A stretch of 64,000 bases of DNA from Actinoplanes sp. M2I2 (GTDB taxonomy: Bacteria > Actinomycetota > Actinomycetes > Mycobacteriales > Micromonosporaceae), in assembly GCF_023544445.1 (NCBI RefSeq), contig NZ_JALPVJ010000023.1, positions 62,001-126,000 of the forward strand, in the 5' to 3' direction. Under the pieces are notes generated by a model. That model saw only the letters and a list, made by a program, of their open reading frames with translations. It did no database searches and was not told the DNA's origin. Positions 44,491-52,020 of the stretch are shown piece after piece. Both the position numbers and the translations under genes were made by a program. Each line of letters begins with the position of its first letter. Position 1 is the stretch's first letter.

Positions 44491-45039
44491 ATGACGCCGG
44501 ACGAGTACTGGAACCGGCGCCTCGATCTGGAACGACGGCTGCACGACGGCCCGGCCCTGCGGCTCGCGGCCCTGACCCTACGGCTGGGCCTGCTCGGGGA
44601 GAAGGTTGCGGGTCTGCAGCCCGACATCGCGGGCCTGCAGCATGAACTGCACCTCACCCTGCAGGAACTGCGCGTGATCGCCGACCAGATCTATCCGCCG
44701 TTGCTGCGTAGACAGGGGCTCGGCCCGGCCCTGCGGGAGCTCACTGCCGGCCTGCCCACGCCGGTGCGGGTCGATGTCGGCGGTGGCCGGTTCGAGGCCG
44801 CGGTCGAGGGCGTCGCCTACTACACCGTGTGTGAGGTTCTCGAGGGTGCAGGCGACGCCACTCGAACGGTGGACATCACCGTCCGCCGGGATGACCAGGG
44901 ACTGGTCCTGCACCTGGCCGGTGTCGATACTGACCAGGTCCTAGCCGTGCGTGACCGCATCCAGTGGCTGGGCGGGGCAGTTGAGATCGTCGGAGGTGCC
45001 GCGTTGGCCACGATCAGGGTCCGGATTCCGTGCGGGTAG
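44491..45039 (+). CDS. Minimal histidine-kinase-like protein (HisKA_3 helix, degenerate ATP site)
   Basis: The 182-residue protein has no sensor domain. It starts with a dimerisation helix DLERRLHDGPALRLAALTLRLG that keeps the phospho-acceptor His (H18). The C-terminal half resembles an HATPase fold (YYTVCEVLEGAGDATRTVDITVRR), but the N-box asparagines are replaced and the G1 box DxGxG is missing. It may accept phosphate or dimerise with another kinase but probably cannot bind ATP normally. It starts the plus-strand operon and overlaps the response regulator. Confidence 0.7.
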   Translation: MTPDEYWNRRLDLERRLHDGPALRLAALTLRLGLLGEKVAGLQPDIAGLQHELHLTLQELRVIADQIYPPLLRRQGLGPALRELTAGLPTPVRVDVGGGRFEAAVEGVAYYTVCEVLEGAGDATRTVDITVRRDDQGLVLHLAGVDTDQVLAVRDRIQWLGGAVEIVGGAALATIRVRIPCG

Positions 45040-45695
45040 CGCTGGCCGAGGACGGGGCGTTGTTCCGCGACGGCCTGGTGATGCTGCTGGAGGCGGCCGG
45101 GCATGAGGTCGTCGGCTGCACCGCCGACGGCGACTCGCTGGTGCGCCTGCTGGCGAGCGAGCCGGCCGACGTCGCCATCCTCGACATCCGGATGCCGCCC
45201 GAACCCGACGGCGGCCTGCAGACCGCCGAAACGTTGCGGACCGCCCACCCGAAGCTTGGCCTGCTGTTTCTGTCTCACTACGCCGAGACGCACTATCTGA
45301 TGCGGGTGCTGCGGATCGGCACCGAGGCGATCGGGTACCGGCTCAAGGAGAAGGTCGGCAGCGTCGAGGTCCTCAGTGACACGCTGACCAGGATCCGCGA
45401 CGGCGAGATCGTGATCGAGCCTGTGCTCGCCGAGCGTCTGGTCGAACGACCCAGCAGCCGGCGCCGCGACGTGGTGGCCGGGCTGTCGGCACGCGAACGA
45501 CAGGTGCTGCGGCTGATGGCCGAGGGCCGGTCCAACACCGGCATCGCCGCGCAGCTGGTGGTGATGCCCAAAGCCGTCGAGAAACACATCGCGAACATCT
45601 TCGCCAAACTGGGGCTGCCGGCCGACGCGGCCGAACACCACCGCCGGGTGCTGGCCGTGCTGACCTATCTGAGGTCACAGCCGGATGTCGCCTAG
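45030..45695 (+). CDS. LuxR-family response regulator
   Basis: The 221-residue protein has a complete receiver: acidic EDG, phospho-acceptor Asp in VAILDIRMP, Ser in LLFLSHYAE, and Lys in YRLKEK. The LuxR helix-turn-helix is LSARERQVLRLMAEGRSNTGIAAQLVV, with KAVEKHIANIFAKLGL. The GTG start overlaps the end of the minimal kinase, and its own end overlaps the next gene, so at least four genes are translationally coupled. It is the obvious output of the kinase cluster. Confidence 0.92.
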   Translation: MRVALAEDGALFRDGLVMLLEAAGHEVVGCTADGDSLVRLLASEPADVAILDIRMPPEPDGGLQTAETLRTAHPKLGLLFLSHYAETHYLMRVLRIGTEAIGYRLKEKVGSVEVLSDTLTRIRDGEIVIEPVLAERLVERPSSRRRDVVAGLSARERQVLRLMAEGRSNTGIAAQLVVMPKAVEKHIANIFAKLGLPADAAEHHRRVLAVLTYLRSQPDVA

Positions 45696-46896
45696 AGCGA
45701 TCCTGCTGGCCGGCGCCGCGTTCCTGCCCCTGACGTTTGCCGGACGCGCCCTGGCGCTGCCGTTCGTGGTCTGCGCGGTGCTCGCCGCGCTGCTGCCCTG
45801 GCTGCGCGGCGGCACCGACGGCTTACTGGAACGGTTCACCGGGCGGCGCGCCGTCACCCCGTACACCGCGCTGGCCGACGCGACCCGGCACCTGCGATCG
45901 GAGTCGATCCAGGAAACGCTGCCCGAGCTCGAACGCGTCCTGGCCGACGGCACCGGCGCCCGCCGCGCCGCGATCTGGCTGGCCGCCGGCGCCCGGCTGC
46001 AGACCGGCGCCGAGACCGTGGACAACCTTGCGGTGCTGCTCGCCCGGCCTGACATCGGCCACGTCGTGCCGGTGCTCGACGGCGCTGAACTGCGGGCCGT
46101 GCTCACCATCGAGAAGCCGGACCTGCCGGTCACCCCCGGCGATCGGGAGCTGATGCGCGACATCGCCGGCGGGGCCGCGCTGCTGCTGCGCACGGTGGCC
46201 CTCAACGCCGAACTGGCCGACCGGATCCGCCGCGCCGAACACCTCGCGCAGGAACTGGTCGCCTCCCGCCAGCGGCTGGTGCAGGCACGCGAGGTGGAAC
46301 GGCGCCGGCTGCTGACGGAGCTGGCCCGGGCCACCTCCGGGCGCCTGGCCGCGCTGCGCGAACACGTGACGGCGGCCCGGGCCGACCCGCGAGGACCGCA
46401 GTTGGCGTGGGCCCGCGCCGAGGTCGACGACCTGCTCGACCGGTTCCGGGTGTTCGCCCGCGGCGTCTACCCGGCGGTCCTGCGCGGTCAGGGGCCGGAG
46501 GCGGCTGTCGAGGAGCTGGCCGCCGACCTGCGCCGCGACGTGCACCTCACCAGCGACCTCAGCGTCCGAGCCGGTTGGGAGATCGAATCGGCGATCTATC
46601 AGGTCGTGGCGGCCGCGTTGGACATCCTGGCGGCCGAACCCGGCGCCACCATCGAGGTCGGCCTGACCACTCTGGACAACCGGATCCGGGCCGTGATCGA
46701 GGATCCGGCACCGCCGGTCACCGCGGACGAGATCAGGGCCGTACTGGCCCACGACGCCGAACGGCTGGCCGCGCTCGGCGGCGGCCTGGAATGCGGCGAG
46801 CTCGAGCGCGGCGAGCTCGAAGAGGACGACGGGCGGCCGGGACTGCGCCTGCTCGCCTGGTTGCCCGACCGACTCGACGCCGAGCCGTCCCTGTGA
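45685..46896 (+). CDS. Membrane histidine-kinase homologue lacking the catalytic His (pseudokinase)
   Basis: The 403-residue protein has two N-terminal helices (~5-42), a GAF-like region (~60-175) and a coiled helix. The position of the HisKA_3 box reads EVERRRLLTELARATSGRLAALREH, where the family has ER.RIarDLHDG; the His is gone. The ATPase-like end (SAIYQVVAAALDILAAEPGATIEVGL) also lacks the N-box and GxG motifs. It most likely acts as a sensor or allosteric partner of the complete kinase encoded next. It overlaps both neighbours. Confidence 0.8.
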   Translation: MSPRAILLAGAAFLPLTFAGRALALPFVVCAVLAALLPWLRGGTDGLLERFTGRRAVTPYTALADATRHLRSESIQETLPELERVLADGTGARRAAIWLAAGARLQTGAETVDNLAVLLARPDIGHVVPVLDGAELRAVLTIEKPDLPVTPGDRELMRDIAGGAALLLRTVALNAELADRIRRAEHLAQELVASRQRLVQAREVERRRLLTELARATSGRLAALREHVTAARADPRGPQLAWARAEVDDLLDRFRVFARGVYPAVLRGQGPEAAVEELAADLRRDVHLTSDLSVRAGWEIESAIYQVVAAALDILAAEPGATIEVGLTTLDNRIRAVIEDPAPPVTADEIRAVLAHDAERLAALGGGLECGELERGELEEDDGRPGLRLLAWLPDRLDAEPSL

Positions 46897-48692
46897 CACC
46901 CGTTTTCCGCCTGCTCAGCGTCATCCCGGTCGCGCTGCTCGGCGGCGGACTGTTCCTCCTGCTGCACACGATGGTCGCGGCGCCGCTCGCGGCAGCGGCC
47001 GTGGCGCTGCTTCTGAACCCTGCTCTGGTACGGGCGGAGCGTTACGCCGAGCGCATCCTGCACGGGCGCCGGCCCACCCCGTACACCGTGCTGGCAAGTC
47101 TGGGCGCCCTGTCCGGCACCGACCTGTCCCAGGTCCCCGAGATGGTCGGGCGTTCCCTGGGCGCGCGGCTGTGCCGGTTGACCGTGCACCGCACCGGGCT
47201 GCCCGACCGCACCTTCTCCTGGCCCGGCCCCGAGCCGGCCGACGCGGTGATCACCTTGCCGATCGTGCGGGGCGACGAGCGGCTCGGGTGGATCACCGTG
47301 GACCGCGCCGGCGCGGCCGAAGGCCCGGACGGCCACCGGCGCCGGCTCGTCCAGGACATCGCCGACGGGCTGGGCGCCGTGCTCGCCGCGAACCGGCTGG
47401 GCATCGAACTGGAAAGGCAGCTGCGGGCGGTACGGGCCCACGCCACCGACATCGCCCGATCCCGGCGACGGCTGGTGGCCGAGATGGACGCCGAACGCCG
47501 CCGCATCGAACGCGACCTGCACGACGGGGCGCAGCATCACCTGGTCTCGCTCCGGCTCGCCCTCGGCCTGGCCGAGCACCAGGCCGGCGCCGGGCGCCTG
47601 ACCGAGGCCGCCACCGCGCTCGACCGGATCTGCGGGCGCATCGACGACGCCGAGACCATCCTGGCCCGTACGGTCACCGGCATGACCTCCCCGCTGCTGG
47701 CCCAGCACGGTTTGGCCGCCGCGCTGCGCGCGGAGCTGGGGCCGGATGTGCCCGTGGTCGTCACCGGAATGGACGACGGCCGCAGATTCGCCGCCGACCT
47801 GGAGTCAGCTGTCTGGTTCTGTTGCCTGGAGGCGGTCAACAATGCCCGCAAGCACGCACCCGGCGCGCCGATCCGCGTCAGCCTGACCTCTGCCGCAGAC
47901 CGGCTGAGCTTCGGGATCCACGACGACGGCCCGGGCTTCGACACCACCGCGGAGACCGGGTCACCCGGCCGTGGCATGCGCAACGTGATGGCCCGGGTGA
48001 CCGCCGCCGGCGGGCTGGTGACGGTCCGGTCCGCGCCCGGCGAGGGCACCCACGTCGACGGCTGGGTCGCGCTGGGTGAGGCGCCGGCCGATGACGTATC
48101 GCTGGCCGGCGCCGTCCGGGCCGCGATCCAGCAGGCCGCCACCGTCTACGGCGACGCCGAGGCGGTCGACCACATCCGCCGGATCCGGGCCGGTCTCGAT
48201 CAGCCGGGAACCCGGCGCGACACCGTCCTGGCGGCGTGGTCGGCGTTGGAGGCACTCGACGAGCTGGTCCGCGACGATCCGCCCGGCACCGGAGCATCAC
48301 ACCTGCGGCACCGGCTGGACCGCATCCGGGCCGACAGCCGCGAGGTCGCCGAGGTGACCGCGATCGACGAGTTGCGCTCGGAGCCCGGCGACCTGAGCCC
48401 GGACGACGTCGAGGCGGCCGCGCGGCTGCTGGGCGACGGCGCGGCGGACACCTGCCACCGGCTCGGGCTCGAGCCGGACGCCGGCCCGGCGCAGATCACG
48501 CAGGCCGGGCAACGCGCGCTGACCCAGTGGCGGGCCCGGGCCTCGCATCCGGGCACCGCCCCCAGCGTCCGGCGGGTCGCCGCGACGGTGGTCCGCTCGT
48601 GTGAGCACCTGCTGCTCACTGTGTCGCCGCCAGCCGCGAAGCCCGCACCAGCAGATCACGGATCGACGCCAGATCCGCGTCGATGTCCCTGA
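46893..48692 (+). CDS. Sensor histidine kinase with C-terminal helical extension
   Basis: The 599-residue protein has two N-terminal helices, a GAF-like domain, a full HisKA_3 box (DAERRRIERDLHDGAQHHLVSLRLALG) and an intact HATPase domain (CCLEAVNNARKHAPG, HDDGPGFD, GRGMRNVMARV). After residue ~390 comes a ~200-residue helical extension with CHRLGLEPDAGPAQITQAGQRALTQWRARASHPGT. I associate that pattern with proteins encoded beside bacterial dynamin-like genes. The GTG start overlaps the pseudokinase stop. The end overlaps the convergent gene by 77 bp. Confidence 0.88.
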   Translation: MTPVFRLLSVIPVALLGGGLFLLLHTMVAAPLAAAAVALLLNPALVRAERYAERILHGRRPTPYTVLASLGALSGTDLSQVPEMVGRSLGARLCRLTVHRTGLPDRTFSWPGPEPADAVITLPIVRGDERLGWITVDRAGAAEGPDGHRRRLVQDIADGLGAVLAANRLGIELERQLRAVRAHATDIARSRRRLVAEMDAERRRIERDLHDGAQHHLVSLRLALGLAEHQAGAGRLTEAATALDRICGRIDDAETILARTVTGMTSPLLAQHGLAAALRAELGPDVPVVVTGMDDGRRFAADLESAVWFCCLEAVNNARKHAPGAPIRVSLTSAADRLSFGIHDDGPGFDTTAETGSPGRGMRNVMARVTAAGGLVTVRSAPGEGTHVDGWVALGEAPADDVSLAGAVRAAIQQAATVYGDAEAVDHIRRIRAGLDQPGTRRDTVLAAWSALEALDELVRDDPPGTGASHLRHRLDRIRADSREVAEVTAIDELRSEPGDLSPDDVEAAARLLGDGAADTCHRLGLEPDAGPAQITQAGQRALTQWRARASHPGTAPSVRRVAATVVRSCEHLLLTVSPPAAKPAPADHGSTPDPRRCP

Positions 48693-49671
48693 GGGCCTGG
48701 CCGGTCGCCTGCGCCTGCGCCGCCCGCTGGGACGCGCCGGCGGCCGCCGCGAGCTGCCCGGTGTGCTCGGTGACCGCCGCGTCCACCGCGGCGTGGACCC
48801 GCTGCTCGATGGCGCGCACACCGTCACGGGCCTGTTTGGCCAGTGCCGGCCGCAACGCGTCGGCGGTCGAGCGCAACCGGGTGAGCGCTTCCGCCCGTTC
48901 CCGGTCGGCCTGCCGCCAGCGGTCCCCGGCGAGCGCGGCGCCGCCCAGGGCGATCGCCCCGATGATCGCGGCCGCGGCCAGCAGCCAGACCGGCACGTGA
49001 TCCCTGAGCAGCACGGAGGACATCGCGATTCCGCTGTAGGCGGGCATCAGAATGCTGATCAGCCGTGACGCCAGCGGCTGGCGGCCGGCCGGGGTCGGCC
49101 AGGGCGCGGCGACCACGGTCGGCGCCCCGAAAACCTGCGGCATCGGCGCGATCACGGTGCTCAGCCCGAGCGTGGCGCTCATCCGACCGGCGATCATCGT
49201 GGCGGCCGCCCGCAGAGCCCGATCGCCGTCGGTCACCTCGGCGGCGATCCGGCACTGGAGCCATCGGTCGAACTCGCCGCGCGGCACGCGGGACTCGATC
49301 AGCGCGGTGCCCTCGTCGATCAGGCACCGTACGCGGCGCTGAATCGCGTACCCCAGATCGGAATCGGCCGTGCCCACCGCCTCACTGAGCAGGCGAGGCC
49401 AGCGCGCACTGAGTTCGCGGAACCGGCGAAGCCGGGTTTCGGCGTGCCGGGCCTCGGCGGCGAGCCGGGCACCGCGGCCCGGATCCCCCATCCCGGCACG
49501 CCGGTTACGAAGGTCGATCTGCAGCGACTGCAAGGACCGGATGACCTGGTCGGCAGTGAACGGGCCGGCCGACAACCGGGCGAGCAGGTCCGGCCGCGCG
49601 TTCGCCTGCGCGCCCAGCCGGACCAGCCGGTTCAATTCCCGGAGCTCATCATGGTCGACGGTGACGGTCAT
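48616..49671 (-). CDS. Membrane protein resembling a dynamin-like stalk without GTPase domain
   Basis: The 351-residue protein is mostly helical: an N-terminal helical part (~1-165), a Pro-rich turn, a hydrophobic hairpin (~203-222 and 226-248), then a long charged coiled coil to the end (RAEALTRLRSTADALRPALAKQ, AIEQRVHAAVDAAV). The hairpin followed by stalk helices is like the membrane paddle and stalk of bacterial dynamin-like proteins, but no P-loop is present. The assignment is tentative. It follows the peptide gene copy 2 by 13 bp and shares its transcript. Confidence 0.6.
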   Translation of the reverse strand: MTVTVDHDELRELNRLVRLGAQANARPDLLARLSAGPFTADQVIRSLQSLQIDLRNRRAGMGDPGRGARLAAEARHAETRLRRFRELSARWPRLLSEAVGTADSDLGYAIQRRVRCLIDEGTALIESRVPRGEFDRWLQCRIAAEVTDGDRALRAAATMIAGRMSATLGLSTVIAPMPQVFGAPTVVAAPWPTPAGRQPLASRLISILMPAYSGIAMSSVLLRDHVPVWLLAAAAIIGAIALGGAALAGDRWRQADRERAEALTRLRSTADALRPALAKQARDGVRAIEQRVHAAVDAAVTEHTGQLAAAAGASQRAAQAQATGQALRDIDADLASIRDLLVRASRLAATQ

Positions 49672-49684
49672 CGGGGTCCTCAGC

Positions 49685-49948
49685 TCAGGCGTGGAACGCG
49701 GACGAGTCGACGTGGTGCTCGGAGTGGTAGTAGTGGAACTCCTGGGTCTGGTAGTGCTCCCCGTAGTTCGAGCCCTCCGGCTGGAAGTCGTCGGACGGGA
49801 AGCCACCCGGCTGCTCGTCCTGCTGCGGCTGCTCGTCTCGCTGAGGAGCACCGCTTTCGCACTGGCCCTCGAAGCCGGAGGAACCGCTGCTCTGGTAGCC
49901 GTAGGCGAAGGTCTGGCTGTCGTCGTACGAGTAGTTGCTCTGCCACAT
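49685..49948 (-). CDS. 87-residue Tyr/Gln/His-rich peptide, copy 2 (unknown family)
   Basis: Same length and about 88% identical to the product at 40814-41077. It begins MWQSNYSYDDSQTFAYGYQS, has a Q/D/E-rich middle (RDEQPQQDEQPGG) and ends EFHYYHSEHHVDSS plus three residues. Changes concentrate in the Q-rich middle. It is co-transcribed with the stalk-like membrane protein that begins 13 bp downstream, suggesting that the peptide and that protein work together. No signal peptide or known motif is present. Confidence 0.78.
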   Translation of the reverse strand: MWQSNYSYDDSQTFAYGYQSSGSSGFEGQCESGAPQRDEQPQQDEQPGGFPSDDFQPEGSNYGEHYQTQEFHYYHSEHHVDSSAFHA

Positions 49949-50061
49949 GGTCTCTGTCCTGTCTGTTCGGTTTCCCGTTGTCTTGCTGACAGGACTAATC
50001 CTGCTGGTCGGAGCCGTCCTGCAGAATCGTGCAGACCCCCGGATCGCTTCCGTCGTCTTCG

Positions 50062-50075
50062 GGGGGTTAACCCCC
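50062..50075 (-). promoter_or_regulatory. Leader hairpin of peptide gene copy 2
   Basis: Perfect palindrome gggggttaaccccc. On the minus strand it is followed about 20 nt later by another G-run (ccgggggtc). The C-run can therefore pair with the first or the second G-run, as in an attenuator. Conserved in copy 1. Confidence 0.45.
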
Positions 50076-50099
50076 GGTCCGCCTGCGTGACTGGTCCTT

Positions 50100-50292
50100 G
50101 GGCGTCTGACCACAGACCGCCCCCCATCAGCTGCGTGGCCGGGTCGCGAAGACCTTGAAAGAGAGCGTTGAGAGTCGACGCGCCTCCTTGAGTCGCGCGC
50201 TCGACGGCACGGCCCGTCCGGACCATGACGTCTTCGAGAGTCTCTTCCTCGGCCCAACGACTTGCATCCAGCTCAGGTTCATCAGCGTTCAT
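50100..50292 (-). CDS. Possible short ORF upstream of peptide gene copy 2
   Basis: From an ATG at 50292 the frame reads NADEPELDASRWAEEETLEDVMVRTGRAVERATQ, GASTLNALFQGLRDPATQLMGG, which looks protein-like with an amphipathic helix. The frame stays open into the repeat without its own clear end, so the true limit is unknown. It may be the 5' part of a gene cut by the repeat. Low confidence. Confidence 0.3.
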
Positions 50293-50628
50293 TGTCAGGC
50301 TCGATGTCCAGGAGGCGCGCTGATCGTGTACGGGCCCGACACCGTCGCGGTCGAACAGCCTGAGCTCGACGAGCCGGAACCCGGAGCCGACGAACAAGCC
50401 ACTCGTGGTCAGTTCACCCTGCCACTTCGCCGAAGCGCGGTACGCGACACCAAGAAGCACCGTCTGCATCGGACGTTCGCTCGCCGTTCGCCTTGTCACG
50501 GTTCACCCCGGACATCAAGGCCGGAGCGATGCCTACGAGACCGATGTCGTCACGCCCGCCCGTGATCAGCGATGTGATCGCTTTTCAGGCGAGACATACG
50601 GCCTCGACGCGGGCTGAGCGGCGCACCG

Positions 50629-51684
50629 TCACGCCTTTCGCAGCCCCGCACTCGCCAGGTTGTCCAGCACATCGGCGACCGCCGGATGATCTGGGACGAG
50701 CGTTTCGAGCGCCATGGCGAGCGAGTCCCACGGAGCCAGGTGCCGATAGTGCTCGAAGCTGCGCAGGAGGGAGAACAGCTCGATCCGGGCGGCGTTGTCA
50801 CGTCGCATCTGGTGGATGATCACCGGTGGCAGAAGATCGTAGATCTGATCGCGGAACGCCGGCTCGGTCATCCGCGGGACAGCAAGCAGCCCGTCCACCA
50901 GCACACGGTACAGATCGGCAGCGGGTCGTGCCGCCGGGATCCCGGGTGGCGCGCCGGGGCGCGGTGCTCGCTCGGGAACCTCTGCCGACCGCGCCTCCAT
51001 GAGGTTCCGTTTCAGTGCCGCGTAGGAACGGTGGCTGGTCGAGTCCGGCTTGATGATGGAGAAGTGGTCACCGGGCAACACGCCCACCTCGGGAAAGACA
51101 CTCTTCGCCGAGGTGGGGGTGACGACACCGTCGCTCTCCCCGGCGTAGGCGATGATCCTGATGGGACACGCCCCGTCTGACGCCGAGGTGGCATGGATGA
51201 TCTGGTTGAGCACCACCCGGTGCGCCTCGGTGATGTCCCGGTTGAGCGGTCTCAGATCACGCTCTTGAGAGTGCCACCCGAGCAGTCCACGACGCAGCAG
51301 CAGAGCGAGCTCGGAGCCGGAGTTGGGGCAGGCGAACAGCACGATGCGGCGGATCCGAGCCAGTTCGGAACCGCGACCGTCGGCGAGCGTGCGAGCGAGC
51401 ATTCGCTGCACCACGAGACCGCCTTGGCTGTGCGCGACCAACACGAGTCCGGTGACATCGGCCAGATCGTTGGTCAGGTAGGTGCGCAGGCTGTCTGCGA
51501 TGTCGTTGATGTCGGGTATCCGGCGCAGGGGATTCAGCGAGATCGGCGGGCTCGTGTAGGAAAACGTGGAGGGTGCCAGGAAGTCGAGACTGGCGTCATG
51601 CTCGATCAGGCTCAGGAAGGGTGACCAGGTGTCGGCCGACGACAGGATCCCGTGAACGAATACCAGTCCCAGCCTCCCGCTCAT
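50629..51684 (-). CDS. Lipase-like alpha/beta hydrolase with C-terminal effector-associated domain
   Basis: The 351-residue protein starts directly with the hydrolase fold: VFVHGILSS (oxyanion loop), nucleophile Ser in VAHSQGG (S86), an Asp region AYAGESDGVV and His in GDHFSI. After a Pro-rich linker, residues ~258-350 form a separate helical domain (LVDGLLAVPRMTEPAFRDQIYDLLPPVI, then LLRSFEHYRHLAPWDSLAMALETLVPDHP). This has the look of the effector-associated domain EAD2 seen in NTPase-based conflict systems. It faces away from the RiPP-like peptide gene 136 bp away and probably shares its promoter region. Confidence 0.75.
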   Translation of the reverse strand: MSGRLGLVFVHGILSSADTWSPFLSLIEHDASLDFLAPSTFSYTSPPISLNPLRRIPDINDIADSLRTYLTNDLADVTGLVLVAHSQGGLVVQRMLARTLADGRGSELARIRRIVLFACPNSGSELALLLRRGLLGWHSQERDLRPLNRDITEAHRVVLNQIIHATSASDGACPIRIIAYAGESDGVVTPTSAKSVFPEVGVLPGDHFSIIKPDSTSHRSYAALKRNLMEARSAEVPERAPRPGAPPGIPAARPAADLYRVLVDGLLAVPRMTEPAFRDQIYDLLPPVIIHQMRRDNAARIELFSLLRSFEHYRHLAPWDSLAMALETLVPDHPAVADVLDNLASAGLRKA

Positions 51685-51820
51685 GACCTCAACTTACCGT
51701 AAGCGGTCCAGTTCCAGCGGTATCGAAGGTGGATCCTCCCTTCACTCAACGCTTCCAGGATCGTTACCGGGTGCGACATGATGAGCGACGAAACAGCAGC
51801 GACGTAAGGAGACGGCGGCA
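51685..51820. promoter_or_regulatory. Divergent promoter region of the lipase and peptide-hydroxylase units
   Basis: 136 bp between two divergently read genes. AGGAG lies ten bases before the peptide GTG. A short upstream ORF (ATG at about 51780 to a TAA just before that AGGAG) is present. No operator with clear symmetry was identified. Confidence 0.4.
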
Positions 51821-51997
51821 GTGAGCCGATCGATCGATGACATTGAGTCGGACATGGCGGACCTCACGGAGGTGACCCTCGCCGATCTACCCACCTACGA
51901 CGACCAGATTCTGGCCCCGACCATGCAGAGACTGCTGCGGCGCATCGACGACACCGAAGGCATCACCAGCGGCTACAATCCTCAACGCATCGACTAA
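51821..51997 (+). CDS. FxSxx-COOH-like RiPP precursor peptide with variant C-terminus
   Basis: 58 residues: an acidic leader (SRSIDDIESDMADLTEVTLADLP), a helical part (ILAPTMQRLLRRIDDTEG) and a C-terminus ITSGYNPQRID. The leader pattern 'DLtevtLadLp..dd..L...m.Rll...' matches precursors of the FxSxx-COOH radical-SAM/SPASM systems, whose last residues carry Phe-x-Ser. Here the aromatic is Tyr and the Ser lies before it. The HExxH-type hydroxylase gene starts 23 bp downstream. AGGAG precedes the GTG at proper spacing. Confidence 0.65.
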   Translation: MSRSIDDIESDMADLTEVTLADLPTYDDQILAPTMQRLLRRIDDTEGITSGYNPQRID

Positions 51998-52020
51998 ATT
52001 GATTGGGTCGGAGTTCCTGG

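Larger units (their letters stand above)
49669..50096 (-). repeat. Direct repeat copy 2 (peptide gene plus leader)
   Basis: Counterpart of 40799-41222, about 8.87 kb away in the same orientation. The similarity covers the leader, the peptide gene and the ribosome binding site plus ATG of the following gene. Confidence 0.85.

Noticed and set aside
42396..44645. A 749-codon plus-strand frame
   Set aside because: Shadow of the Hsp70-propeller gene; no domain signal.
48616..50499. Extending the stalk-like protein upstream as a 627-residue protein
   Set aside because: The extra part runs through the peptide gene in another frame with Thr/Arg/Ser-rich shadow sequence. The peptide frame is conserved between copies while this one is not, and AGGA precedes the ATG at 49671.
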